A stretch of DNA of 64,000 nucleotides, from NCBI GenBank assembly GCA_025175895.1, contig CM046003.1:32261245-32325244 (forward strand), written 5' to 3'. This stretch comes from Wurfbainia villosa (Eukaryota; Streptophyta; Magnoliopsida; Zingiberales; Zingiberaceae). Shown piece by piece: positions 45,701 through 56,600 of the stretch. How positions within the stretch are numbered: the stretch's first letter is position 1; each line of letters begins with the position of its first letter. Below the pieces are notes generated by a model, which did no database searches, was not told where the DNA came from, and saw only the letters and a list, made by a program, of their open reading frames with translations. The position numbers were made by a program, and so were the translations under genes.

Positions 45701-46118
45701 CTTGTTAGAGCAATCAGCTTCCACGAAATATTGCAAAAATAGCTGACCAGAGGGAGCTTCATTGTTCATAGGAACTACAAGTCCATCATCTGGAAGACCA
45801 AGGATGAGGGGGAGACATCAGTCTTTATGAAATGTAATTTCTTGTCGTGGAATATAAAATATTTCTCCTCGTAGTCCCAATTATCAAATATATTTTAAAC
45901 GAGGGGTCTGACATGGGTAATATCTAGAATGTACAAAACCCACGCAAAGGGGAGCTCTGAATCAGTGTTACTTCTTCCCCAGTCGGCGGCACACTTGCAA
46001 TAAATTTTTTAAAATGTGAAACGTTGATTTTCTAGTTCATTCTCTTTGTTCTTCCTCGCATCAATGCAAGGGTTCTTCCAGAACTATCGCTTGATGTTTC
46101 AACAGTTGAAGCCATCAT
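42701..46118 (-). pseudogene. ULP1-like (C48) protease gene B of the MULE
   Basis: A paralogue of gene A on the opposite strand. The start is MASTVETSSDSSGRTLALMRG (ATG 46118 or 46115). The N-terminal domain gives LILGLPDDGLVVPMNNEAPSG (about 45830-45760), matching VDRGASVPMNSTNASG of gene A. After a linker (about 45200-44380) the exon 44232-44309 ends ECLLKLKKIE. The next exon, 44163 to 43330, is split by the TRIM (VTVSGPVWKTKV / INLYMDSFLTIFDW). Then 43254-43054 has IRYIFYPIICDDHCHLLVTD (catalytic His) and HYNSL (Asn for Asp), followed by 42976-42855 and 42777-42701. In that last exon YDCAFFTIRYIE keeps the catalytic Cys. Stops and frame changes occur upstream, and the TRIM breaks the exon. 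Exon borders are inferred from GT-AG sites and the paralogue. Confidence 0.78.
43490..44125 (+). mobile_element. TRIM retrotransposon with identical LTRs
   Basis: A miniature LTR retrotransposon of 636 bp. LTRs 43490-43688 and 43927-44125 are 199 bp each and identical as read, TG...CA. The duplication TAACC is at 43485-43489 and 44126-44130. The primer site TGGTATCAGAGC (43691-43702) and polypurine tract GAGGGGGGGAT (about 43916-43926) are present. The 238-bp interior has no coding capacity, so movement depends on enzymes from other elements. It sits in an exon of ULP gene B. Orientation is + by primer site and polypurine tract. Confidence 0.97.
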
Positions 46119-47555
46119 GACCTGAAAAAACTACATTAGGTTACGAACTAAATGCATTGTAATACGGTGATTTGAAACTAATAGATGAAATTCATCACAA
46201 ACATGTGCGCTGATAGAAACAAACATTACCTCTGCTCAAATGGATTATTAAAACCCTAAAGCCTATCAGGCCCGACTTAAAATTATATCACTGACGAAAA
46301 TGAAAAAACTCTAGATGGAATGCACCTTCAACTGCGACACAGGTTATGGTCAACGAAAAAAGTTAAGTAATCTACAAAACTTATGAACGTCGAAAATCTA
46401 AGCGTCAGGCAATTCCACAAGAGATAGATCGAAAGGAGCGACAGATAAATGAAATTTAGTTGTTTGAACTACCAACGGGGGGTTTTATATTAACGGGTCA
46501 GGTGCGGTGGCCCAGATTTTTATTACAGTTTTGCAAAATAGATAAACATTCAATTAGGAAGAGAGTTGATCTCGAGCGCCTTTCGCTGTTCGACTATGCG
46601 GCGACGACAAGAATCGCAGACGCCGACGCCTCGATAGCGATCGACGGAATCCGACCAGACCGGACTCGATCGGATTTCAGAACGACTACAATCTGGCGCC
46701 GCCACAATGGTCGAAATGGCCTGAATTTGAGCGCATCGAGTCCAACTCGACAAGGCCGAAGCGTACCAGCATCGATCGGAATCGCCGATCCGATCGGCAC
46801 CGGAATCCGTCCAGATTACGACAAAAAACGATAGCGATTCTGGCCATTTCTGGCCGTGATTGCTGGCTCTAGTGGGCGTGCCACTGGCGGCTGCAATCGC
46901 CATAATCTGATCAGAAATCGGCCGGAACTGGAGTTCAATTGGATCCCGATCGATTTCCGATCGAATTGTGGCTGGAAACGACTGTAACGCGCCACTGGCA
47001 GCCGCAATCGCAGTCGAAAATGGCAGCAATCCGGTCAACGGTGAATTGGCGGCTACAACGGTGAAAATTGCACAGAAAACACTGTGTATTTCTGCAATCA
47101 CGATTTTGATCCGACGGCTGAGACATTGTCGTGCACGCGTCGCATATCATAAGGTGTGCAGCAGATCAACTCTCCAGAAACTTGATATGTTGAGCACCGT
47201 TTCCCTGCCCGACTATGCGTGACGCACAGTAACCATGTGCGGACACCATCGATCTCGCCGGCGGAAGGCCAGATTCCGACCGCGATTGCGGCCGACAGTG
47301 GGTGCGCCACTGGAATCCGACCGGATCGCGATTAATCTACGACGAAGGGTGAAAATCGCACGAAAAACACTGTGCATTCCCCGTAATCATGATTTTGATC
47401 CGACGGCTGAGACGCAGTCGCGCAACATAAGGTACGTAGTGTATAATTTTCCTTCAATTAGTTAGGCCATAAGTTTATAACACCATAAGTTTCAGGCAAC
47501 CCATGATAATGCAAAATAGATCAACATTCATTGAGTTAGGACAACCAAAACAGAT
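46119..47555. other. Upstream region of ULP gene B with a GC-rich duplicated block
   Basis: 46430-46500 has a TATA-like TTTTATATTAACGG. From 46560 to 47470 the DNA is GC-rich with GATCGG/CCGATC words and two related blocks (47040-47160 and 47335-47440, sharing CATGATTTTGATCCGACGGC-like sequence). A short direct repeat TGCAAAATAGAT(A/C)AACATTCA flanks the block at about 46533 and 47511. No convincing ORF on either strand; source unknown. Confidence 0.5.
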
Positions 47556-47903
47556 TTAGATATATATGACATAGACATTTAAGATGATCCAGGTAGAGAT
47601 ATAAGAGAATCCAGGCTTGTTCCCCTGCCTCGATCGAGCGCCCTCTCGTTCTGCCATCCATTTCTCCATCAGTGCCAAAGCAACGCATACATTCTGCTCA
47701 TGCTGGAGAATAACCTCCAAGCGTTGGGTGGCCTCCTCCCGGTCACGCCTCGCGATGTCCAAGCGGCTTATCAGAATTGCACGCTGCTTCTCCAGTGTTG
47801 GTACGAAGATGTGCTGAATCGGAGGAGGGGCCGAGGAGCCCTCCTCAACGTTCGAGGAGGAAGAAGACTTCTCCCCAGGGTTATGTTTGCCTTCGGAAGC
47901 CAT
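47556..47903 (-). CDS. Small MULE ORF of unknown function, coiled-coil
   Basis: I do not recognise this 115-residue protein (MASEGKHNPGEKSSSSSNVE...). Residues 10-32 are Ser/Pro-rich. Residues 36-92 (LEKQRAILISRLDIARRDREE ... MEKWMAEREGARS) are strongly charged and helical with a likely coiled coil; the C-terminus is hydrophobic (STWIILNVYVIYI). It has no internal stops, unlike its neighbours, and lies 320 bp downstream of the transposase on the same strand, between transposase and ULP gene B. It could be an accessory MULE protein, a captured exon or chance. Confidence 0.5.
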   Translation of the reverse strand: MASEGKHNPGEKSSSSSNVEEGSSAPPPIQHIFVPTLEKQRAILISRLDIARRDREEATQRLEVILQHEQNVCVALALMEKWMAEREGARSRQGNKPGFSYISTWIILNVYVIYI

Positions 47904-48222
47904 GAAGGAGATGATCTATTGTAAAGGAAGGGGAAGGGGTTAAGAAGCTCCTGGATGATTTTTCACCTTATGTAGCCTAACGAAAACGAGTCAATGAGGA
48001 CGCCAGAGGGTTGGTTTGTGATATTTCCAAAATACCCTTCCCGCATACTTTTGTGCCGATGTGTGGAAAATCAGCAAACATCGTTTTGTCAGCATTGGTG
48101 TGAGAAATTTTTTTAATACAACTACCACACACAAATTAATTGCACAGTAAGTATTTGATAAATAAGACATCTAATATAAACATTGTTTCCTTTACAAATA
48201 TTTACACAACCACTATTGACAA

Positions 48223-50367
48223 TTAGGAATTAGTAGGCGGTGACATTCTACAAGACCTCCTATTATGGCCAAGCTGTTTGCATCTATTGCATTTATTTTT
48301 CACCTTCCCAGTATGTTTAGACTCAATGCGTGTCTTTTTTCTTCGACCCGGCTGCACAAGGCTACGAGGAGGTAGAACTCCAAAATTTTTGTCACCATTA
48401 GGCCAAATTTTTTTACTTCGACATGGGTAAATACAATCCATGTAAGTGGCCTCCTAAGTTTCCCTTAGAAAATAATGCTCACAATAACGGTATGGATCCA
48501 TGTTCTGATATATGATGACTGCAATAGCATGCGAGCAAGGAATTCCTGAATTTTGAAACTCACCGCAGATGCAACTGCGCCTTTCCAAATCAACAATATA
48601 CGAAGAAGCTATTGTCTGTACTTCCATTTCTATTTGTGAGTATGGAAATATTGAATATATTCGAGTTCTTTCTCTCCTTTCATCAATCTCTTTAATGATA
48701 TAAGGTGTTAGAAAACTTGACCTTTTTGAAGATTCTTCCCTACGGTCAAAGAACCATTGAGCAACCTTTCTTCTAGTATTATCAATTAAACTGGTGATGG
48801 GGAGTTCACTTGTTTCCTTGAAAAATGCATTTAAACTCTCAGAACAATTAGTTATTAACATTGTGTACCTCCTCCTAGGAAAGTGTGCATTGGCCCATCT
48901 TTTTGGATCGATCTTTTGTAGCCATGCATATGCATCCTTGTGTTTTTCATTCATGTTCTGCATTAATCGATCAAACTCAACTGTTGTATTGACTCTTGCT
49001 GCTGCCCAAAATAAACTTAATGAGGATCTATCCCGGGTACCTATTACCATGTTACAAGATAAGTGATAGCAACAAAAAGCATGATGGGCAGATGAATACA
49101 CTTTGTTAACTGCTGATATGATCCCCCGATGTCTATCTGATACAATGCTCAACGAATCTGGAAGGACAACAAGGAATGTCTTTACACGATCTAAAAACCA
49201 CTCCCAGGCAGATCAACATTCAACTTTGGCAATTCCAAATGCAACTGGCAGAATTTTTACATTACCGTCAACGGCAGTTGCCATTAGCAACACACCAGAA
49301 TACTTGCCGGTGATATGTGTAGCATCAATTCCAATTAGTTTTCGCAAATAAGACTTGAATACTCTTCTTCCACAAGCACCAAATGCCCAAAAACATCGAT
49401 GGAATTGATTTTCACCATTTCTTAGTACTGCAACATAGGTATCAGGATCTCTAACTCTTAACTCACTGAAGTACATTGGAAAATCAATATAGGCCTGATT
49501 AAAATCACCAACCACTCTTTTTAATGCTTTCTGTCTAGTTGTGTATGCTTTCTTGTATGAAATGTGAACACCAAACCTAGCTTGAATTTCTCTTCGAATT
49601 GAACTTGGTTTGTAATCATCAGAAGTAGCTAACTATCCTACAATCTGATTTGCTACAAATGTGGATGTGCAGGCATGGTGATCTGCTGTTTCCCTAATTG
49701 TGTCACATTTATGATGCTTTACATATTTTGTAATAGTGAACTCCACGTCTCCACTTGCAACTAATCTCCATGAACATGGCTGATTGAAGCAAATAACTTT
49801 AATTCTATTAAGTCTGGTGTCAATTGGCTTGTATCTGAAGTTTTTTAGCATCGCATGCCTTACTAGTGCATCTTTAAACTCTTGTCAGGTGGAAAAAACT
49901 TATCCAGTGAAAAATTCATTTGGATCTAATGAACTGATAGCTGCCAATTGTGTTATTCGTGGATTTAAAACATACGGATCATCAGCAATTGGGAACACTT
50001 CCTCTAAGTCACTGTATTGATTTGGATTTAACTCACCTTCTTCATGTTGGATATCATCAGCTAAGAATTCTTTCGAAGGATTTGTATATTCTAACTGTTC
50101 TATCACTTGTATATCACTTACCTCCTCTTCACTCCAAGTTTCTTCAAAATATTCATCAACTACTGTAGTAGTAGTGAGAAACTCTTCTTCGAGTGTGGAA
50201 GAAACTTCTCTATTTATATCAGGGTGTTGATCGCTGGTAATTCTATTCCCCACATCAGTAAATTGAGATGAAGATGGAATATTACTTGAGGACACATTTA
50301 TGGAGTCTTGATCATCTAACTCTCTATCCTTCAAATTTGATTCAATTGTTTCCAAAAATGAGAACAC
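48223..50367 (-). pseudogene. MuDR-type MULE transposase with five in-frame stops
   Basis: The transposase would bind the inverted repeats and move the element. A single frame runs from ATG 50367 to the stop at 48223 (about 714 codons). It is acidic to about residue 155, then has a MuDR N-terminal region (FRYKPIDTRLNRIKVICF, CSWRLVASGD, HHKCDT). The catalytic core follows (LIGIDATHITGKYSGVLLMAT, SIVSDRHRGII, HAFCCYHLSCNM), then a SWIM finger (CICGEFQNSGIPCSHAIA) and a CCHC knuckle (CNRCKQLGHNRRSC). Only nonsense changes break it: TAA 49900-49902, TGA 49885-49887, TAG 49633-49635, TGA 49213-49215 and TAG 48454-48456. No frameshift is needed, so decay is recent or by point mutation. Upstream introns are possible but not seen. 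Confidence 0.92.
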
Positions 50368-50415
50368 TTTATCAGGAATCGGGTCGTCCCTATAAAGGTT
50401 TTTAAATCAAAACAA

Positions 50416-50425
50416 TTATATATAG
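50416..50425 (-). promoter_or_regulatory. TATA-like box for the MULE transposase
   Basis: CTATATATAA on the minus strand lies about 50 bp upstream of the transposase ATG at 50367. The spacing allows a short leader. Function is inferred from position. Confidence 0.45.
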
Positions 50426-50522
50426 TGTGGTAACAATACTGGCACGTAGGCTGAATTTTTTTAACTAGGGTTAGAAGCCTAAGGACAAGTGGAGGATGAG
50501 ATTTTAGGGTTAGGTTTCCCAA

Positions 50523-50830
50523 TTATGCACTTCACTAATCTACAAATTTGAGCTGGATAGGGTCATTAATTGGTTTTGATCGAAAGCCATTGATGGACCT
50601 AGAGATGTTGAAATTAAGAACAGTCGATATGGAATGGAAGAGGAAGACATTTAGAAAGTTTATGCACAGAGGGCTACTTAGTTCCAACATTCCTGCCAAC
50701 AGTTATGGGTGCGTGCCAATTGGCACACTTGTCTGAATGTTGGCACGGAGCATGAATGTTTAAAACTACGGTTTGGGAGGCTAAGGAAAGGTGGAGGATG
50801 ATAGTTTAGGCAACGCTTGCACTCTACTCG
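50523..50830. repeat. Sequence shared with the 7-kb MULE tandem unit
   Basis: The stretch AGGGTCATTAATTGGTTTTGATCG...CCATTGATGGACCTAGAG resembles 12470-12510 and 12770-12810 of the smaller MULE. It supports common descent of the two elements beyond their ends. Confidence 0.65.
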
Positions 50831-52440
50831 CCTAGAGGACTTTATTTATCTCCGATATAAATTGCCAGCACCATCATTTATCTCGGCCAGGTTCCATCTC
50901 AATGGTGCTGGGAGTTTGAATCCCAGGACCACGGTGGTGCTGGGATATAAATTCTCAACACCACCATTTATCTCGACTAGTTCAATTTCCTTGGTGCTGA
51001 GAGTTTTAATCGCAGGACTACAGTGTTGTTGGGGTTTCAATTCCCAGCAACACCTTTCATCTCGGCAACTTAAATCTCCCTAGTGTTAGGAATGTAATTC
51101 CCAGCACCATGGTGTTGCTGGGAGTTTGAATCCCAGGACCATGGTGGTGCTGAGATATAAATTCTCAGCACCACCATTTATCTTAACCAGTTCGATTTTC
51201 ATGGTGATGGGAGTTTTAATCGCAGGACCACAGTGTTTCTGGGGTTTCAATTCCCAGCACCACCTTTCATCTTGACAACTTAAATCTCCCTGGTGCTGAG
51301 AATGTAATTCCCAACACCATGGGGTTGCTGGGAGTTTGAATCCTAGGACCAAGGTGGTGTTGGGATATAAATTCCCAGCACCACTATTTATCTCGACCAG
51401 TTCAATTTCTTTGGTGTTGGGAGTTTTAATCGTAGGACCACAGTATTGCTGGGGTTTCAATTCCCAGCACCACCTTTCATCTCGGCAACTTAAATCTCCC
51501 TGGTGCTGAGAATGTAATTCCTAGCATCATGGGGTTGATGGGAGTTTGAATCCCAGGACCACGGTGGTGCTAGGATATAAATTTCCAGCACCACCATTTA
51601 TCTCGACCAGTTCAATTTCCTTGGTGTTGAGAGTTTTAATCGCAGGACCACAGTGTTGCTGGGGTTTCAATTCCTAGCACAACCTTTCATCTCGGCAACT
51701 TAAATCTCCCTAGTGCTGAGAATGTAATTCCCAACACTATGGGGTTGCTAGGATTTGAATCCCAGGACCACGATGGTGCTGGGATATAAATTCCCAGCAT
51801 CACCATTTATCTCGACCAGTTCAATTTCCTTGGTGCTGAGAGTTTTAATCGCAGAACCACAGTGTTGCTGGGCCAGTAATTCCCAGCACCACCTTTCATC
51901 TCGGCAACTTAAATATCTTTGGTGCTGAGAATGTAATTCCCAGCACCATGGGATTGTTGGGAGTTTGAATCCCAGGACCACGGTGGTGCTAGGATATAAA
52001 TTCCCAGCACCACCATTTATCTCGACCATTTCGATTTCTATGGTGCTGGGAGTTTTAATCGCAGGACCACAGTGTTTCTGGGGTTTCAATTCCCAGCACC
52101 ACCTTTTATCCCGAACTGCTTGAACCTCAATAGTGTTGGGAGTTTTAATCCCATGACCACGGTCGTGAGGGAATTTCAATTCCCAGCACCACCTTTTATC
52201 CCGAATTGCTTAAACCTTAATGGTGCTGGAAATTTGAAGTCCATCACTTTTTATCTAGGCCGCTTCAATCTCCCTTGGTTCTTGGATTTTAAATTTAAGG
52301 GACACGGTGGTGCTGGGAATTTTATTCCCAGCACCACCTACTATCTCGGACAGATTCAATCTCTTAGTGTTGGGAATATAAATCAGGAAACTTCAGTAGT
52401 CCTGAGATTTAATTCAAAGCAACACCTTTTAAGTTAGGTA
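50830..52440. repeat. Array of 210-bp hairpin-rich units in the 23-kb MULE
   Basis: The word GGGAGTTTGAATCCCAGG (or a close variant) starts units at 50910, 51120, 51330, 51540, 51750 and 51959, a period of 210 bp (209 once). Each unit holds several inverted pairs, such as GGTGCTGGGATATAAATTCCCAGCACCACC, separated by TTTATCTCGACCAGTTCAATTTC and CTTTCATCTCGGCAACTTAA. Less regular units extend to 52440. The ORFs across it are incidental. It lies between the transposase promoter and the right inverted repeat. Confidence 0.93.
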
Positions 52441-52852
52441 GAATTTATTTAGGTAGCGATAAAACTTGGTTATGAATCTCCTACATCGCAATTATGGGTG
52501 TGTGCCAAACTTTGGTATGAAATTCCTACCTCGTATTTATGGGTGCATGACAAACTTGGTTATACAACCTCCTATAATGCATTTATTAACCTCATAGCAG
52601 TCTTAAGTATAAAAACACATACATACATGATAATACTATGTGAAGCAGGCGGTGAATGAGTTATGCTAACTTTTGGAAATCCTACTCGGATATTCTTTGG
52701 AGAAGTGATGTCGTCGTTGACAATATCTAGACTTTCAGAGTTTCTACTAGCGTTTCATTAAAAAATGTTTCGCTCAGTTGGTTTGCGGGAGAAACCTACG
52801 TGTGGTGCTCATCAACAGTATGGAAAGCAGGGGGCTCCCACGCGGGTGGAAG
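52441..52852. other. Unique spacer between the array and the right MULE terminus
   Basis: Contains three imperfect repeats of ATTATGGGTG(T/C)(G/A)TG.CAAACTTGG (52440-52560). No gene. Confidence 0.5.
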
Positions 52853-53042
52853 TGACATTTGGATAGCTTGGGATTTCCAATTGTGGCTCGGATGTCTGTA
52901 AATTCTCTCTCAGCATTAAATTGCAGGACTGTTTGGTGGGAGGGGTAAAAATGAAATTAAGTGTGCCATTTGGTAAATATGAAAGTATGTGGTGTTGTTT
53001 GGGCAATTTTAAACTTCACGTACGTTGTTTGGTAAATTGCCG
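52853..53042 (-). repeat. Right terminal inverted repeat of the 23-kb MULE
   Basis: The inverted partner of 29794-29975, ending GGTAAATTGCCG before AAAAAACTT. The two ends agree over most positions but show scattered substitutions and small gaps. Confidence 0.9.
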
Positions 53043-53603
53043 AAAAAACTTGTGCTTTCCTAGATCACATTGAGAAAGATAATGTATCTTCACCCCATCG
53101 TAATGCTAAAAAAGCATGTATGGATTTGATGAACCAACCACAATATATATCAAGGAGATTCGACAATTTAAATATTGAACAAGTAGCAACTAATTGTCTT
53201 TGGTTAAAGGCTCACATACATGTGGTGTTGTTGCTTGCACTTCAAGGAATTCCATTTATAGGTCATGATGAGAAATCTAGTTCATCTAATTGTGGTAATT
53301 TTATTGAATTTTTGGATGTGCTAACCATGTACAATGAAACTTTCAGAGACAATTGCTAAAGCTTCAAAAAATATCTAGTATATAAGTCACGATATTTAGA
53401 AACAAATACTTCATGTGTTTTAATTAAAAGTGAAAAATACAATTTATGAAGAAATTTAAGTTGCCAAGTATTGCATAATTGTTGATAAAGCTCGAGATAA
53501 ATAAAAAAGAGAGCAAATGTTTATATTATTGTGGTTCATGGATACTAATGGATTCATTCAAAAACATTCTATTTGAGCTTGTTCATGTATTTGATACTAT
53601 AGC
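53043..53603 (+). pseudogene. hAT-type (TTF-finger) transposase-like pseudogene, 3' continuation
   Basis: This continues the protein interrupted at 29793. Visible words are HRNAKKACMDLMNQPQYISR, LNIEQVATNCLWLKA, LLALQGIPFIGHDEKSSSSN, GNFIEFLDVLTMYNETF and, after a stop at 53357, relics such as FILLWFMDTNGFI. These belong to the same family as the 29301-29793 part, and the join falls exactly at the MULE duplication. It ends at 53603, where a minus-strand gypsy LTR begins. Confidence 0.8.
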
Positions 53604-56600
53604 TATCACGCTCCGAGAGTATGCCGAGCCGAAAATAATCGGACAGCATATCCCCTGTACGTGATACAATTCCCTGATATACATAAAGCCTTTCGACCAA
53701 AATCACATAACATATATATGGACAATACCAAACAATACATCCACAACAACACAAAGATGCGCACGAGTGCGACTCTAACATACTAAACAAAAATAACATA
53801 CAAACCAAAAGCCAAATACAACATTGATTATACATGGCTATAATACAAAAACAACAGCGGAAATAGATACGTGGAAAAACCCTAATTGTTCGGTGTGAGA
53901 TGGGATCAGCTGGCGGAGCTCCAAACGTCCAAGCAAATCTTCTACCTGTTACCTGGGCGACAGGAAACCCAGGGTCCGAGGTGGTGAGTATAAACTCAGG
54001 GGTAATATATAGAAAGTGCATGAACAACATATAGGATATAGAGATTTACAAGTATACATGTGAAGATCTACAAGTATACAGAATATGTCAAATAGACATA
54101 CAGTCCTATCCAAATCTAATAACAAGTAACCACAGTATAGTCATACTCAATATATATACTAAACTGATCAACTGAACATGAAGTAATGTACCAATGTACC
54201 TGATGGTCTGCAACACCATAAGCTATATCATCCTGAACAGATATACAATAACATAACCCATATAACGTACAAAGTCAATCCCATATCCGACCAACACTCA
54301 AACATATGAACAGTATATAATCACATGTAATAACAATCCGGTCCATACTACACTATGACATGACGCTAATCAAATGCATACAACAGTCTGGACCAACATA
54401 TATATCATGCTCAACACACAGCAGTATATAATATGCAAATAACATGTATCATGATGTACAAACATATGCAGCAATCATAGCTCAACCAAATGCAACATCT
54501 CACAGGCATATGTAAAACATATATCGAATACATGCATACATATATATCAACAATGCACATGCATGACCATGTCTAAGGACCCATCCAACCACGACCCCAG
54601 TATGGCCTGGGTGGCACGACATGACAACTATCCCGACTCCAGCCGCCACCACTCTCGAGTGACCGAGTTGGGTAGTATGAAATAGTAGCTAGCTGCCATA
54701 GAGCTATATGCTACTCACACAGGGGTCCCTGCTGCTAGCGGCTCCGTCCCTACCCATGAGTAAACGAGAATCACACCCAGGACAACTGCACATCACACGA
54801 TCACCGTCTATAGTGGGTGAGTGCGCAAACTACCACTCCGCACAGTCGCCAAGTGCGCATCTCCAGCTACCACCATCCATAGTGGCCGAGAACGACACAC
54901 ACAACAATGCTCTGCACTCAACCCTGCTACCACTATCATGAGTGGCGGGGAGGCAAGATGACTAGCGATCCTCTCATTCACAAGGGAGACCTAATCGCCA
55001 GCATGCATGCAATGTAATGATGCATAGCTCTATACACGTATCCTCGCAATGCTCCCTATCCCACGGGGAGTCCTTGTCAACCAAAAGTCAACTATACAAT
55101 GACTACTAATCAACAAGATTCTCTCTCTATCACACAGAGAGTCAAACACATCTGACAGTCAACCACGCTAAGACTTCCAGTCCGTAGCGAGATACCATCG
55201 ACCATCCATATAACCATACACAGGTACACGATCCATAATGGATATACCATCATGCTAGGACCTCCAGTCCATAGCCACATACTAACAACCACACACCTAT
55301 CTATGCACAGACGACTAAATCCACCATAGGTGCACAACTAATATGTGTACGATACAACAATCGACTACATAATCTGATCCATCACCTAACTCTAGTGATG
55401 CGACCCGGTAACCCAATCTGAGTTCATAATGGTAACCCTAATCACAAGTACTTAACTGAACATCTATCAGCTAACTCACAATAGGGTTTGTAATTCATAT
55501 CCATGATAGATAATCAATGAAGTAGCAGCAATATATCTTAAAGGTCAAAGGCAGTACAAGCATATGATTAAATAAGAGTGGATCTAAGATTAACGGTATC
55601 ATCATAAGTCCAAATTCATGCACTGGAATTAGTCAAAACTACCTGACCAGGGTAGATATTACCCTCCTGATACGAAGCTCGAAATAATAGTCCTCAAGCC
55701 TGGGAGCCTGCTTCATAACCCAAACCTTCACATAATAACAAACTATGATTAAGTACATGCCTTCGATAAGTATACGAACTAAACACTACTTCGTTTCTAT
55801 GTTCGCATCCTTTTCTCATCTACGAGTTAAAAACCCCGATTATCCCAACCAAGCTCTCTCCTACATCAACAAGATCAATTAAAGTAAATAGATCTAAACA
55901 ACACTCAATTAGCTATTCAATCATCTAAACATAATCTCAACACTTTAACCTTCACATCTCCTTAACAGAGCATAACTAAACATAATCCACAAACACCATG
56001 GTCAGCAACCCCACGAACAATCAGATTACACCCTATTGCTCATCTGAACAACACTCACACTACAATCGGATACCACTCCATCTAATCCAAGATAAATCAG
56101 AAACATTAACAACACCAAAAACATTCTACAACCTAGCAGCTCCACCCAAACAACCAAAATGATCAACAATCCACCACCTCCAATCATCCACACACACACA
56201 ATCAGCACAAACAAACATCACCAATCTGAGCCAATCACTAGCTGCAACTTCTTCCACACACCATCGGCACAACCACATAGATCCATCGACATCGACAACC
56301 GAAGCATCAACATCGAACAGAAGCACCACGAATTCACAACAATTACAGAGGAAACAAAAGGGTTAAACAAAGCTTACCATGCTCAACTCTCTACTGGCTA
56401 CCGTCCCCCCCTAGTTGCCCTGTTCACCGGAACAAACCGAGCTCCACCACTTCCTAAAACATAGATTGAAACTCAATCGATGAATCCATAGCTAAATTCA
56501 AAGGGAAACGATGATGAAAACCCAAACTAACTGATGATAGATGTGCCTATGTTGGCAGCTCACTACCGCATCGACAACACCCCGATCTGCCGAGCAAAGG

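Larger units (their letters stand above)
29794..53042. mobile_element. 23.2-kb ULP-carrying Mutator-like element (Kaonashi-type)
   Basis: The ends are CGGCAATTTATC... and the inverse of CGGCAATTTACC..., with inverted repeats of about 180-190 bp (29794-29975 and 52853-53042). The 9-bp duplication AAAAAACTT is exact at 29785-29793 and 53043-53051, and the flanks are two halves of one pseudogene. Contents in order: a ULP1-like gene on +, a nested gypsy element, a second ULP1-like gene on - with a nested TRIM, a small ORF, a MuDR-type transposase on -, and hairpin arrays. MULEs carrying ULP-like proteases are known in plants. Without the gypsy and TRIM insertions the element would be about 13.6 kb. 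Both protease genes and the transposase have disabling changes. Confidence 0.93.

Noticed and set aside
46460..47310. ORFs up to 183 codons on both strands
   Set aside because: Rich in GATCGG/CCGATC words giving open frames in several phases at once; no motif and no splice context.
50910..52170. CRISPR-like or centromeric satellite array
   Set aside because: Units have no unique spacers, and the array of about six units lies inside a bounded MULE; it is neither CRISPR nor a large satellite block.
50817..52437. ORFs of 88-143 codons, and the idea of a repeat protein
   Set aside because: They follow the 210-bp hairpin units on both strands, a by-product of the repeat period being a multiple of three.
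53569..54030. 153-codon minus-strand ORF with hydrophobic runs
   Set aside because: It crosses the border between the hAT/TTF pseudogene and the gypsy LTR, so it cannot be an old gene.
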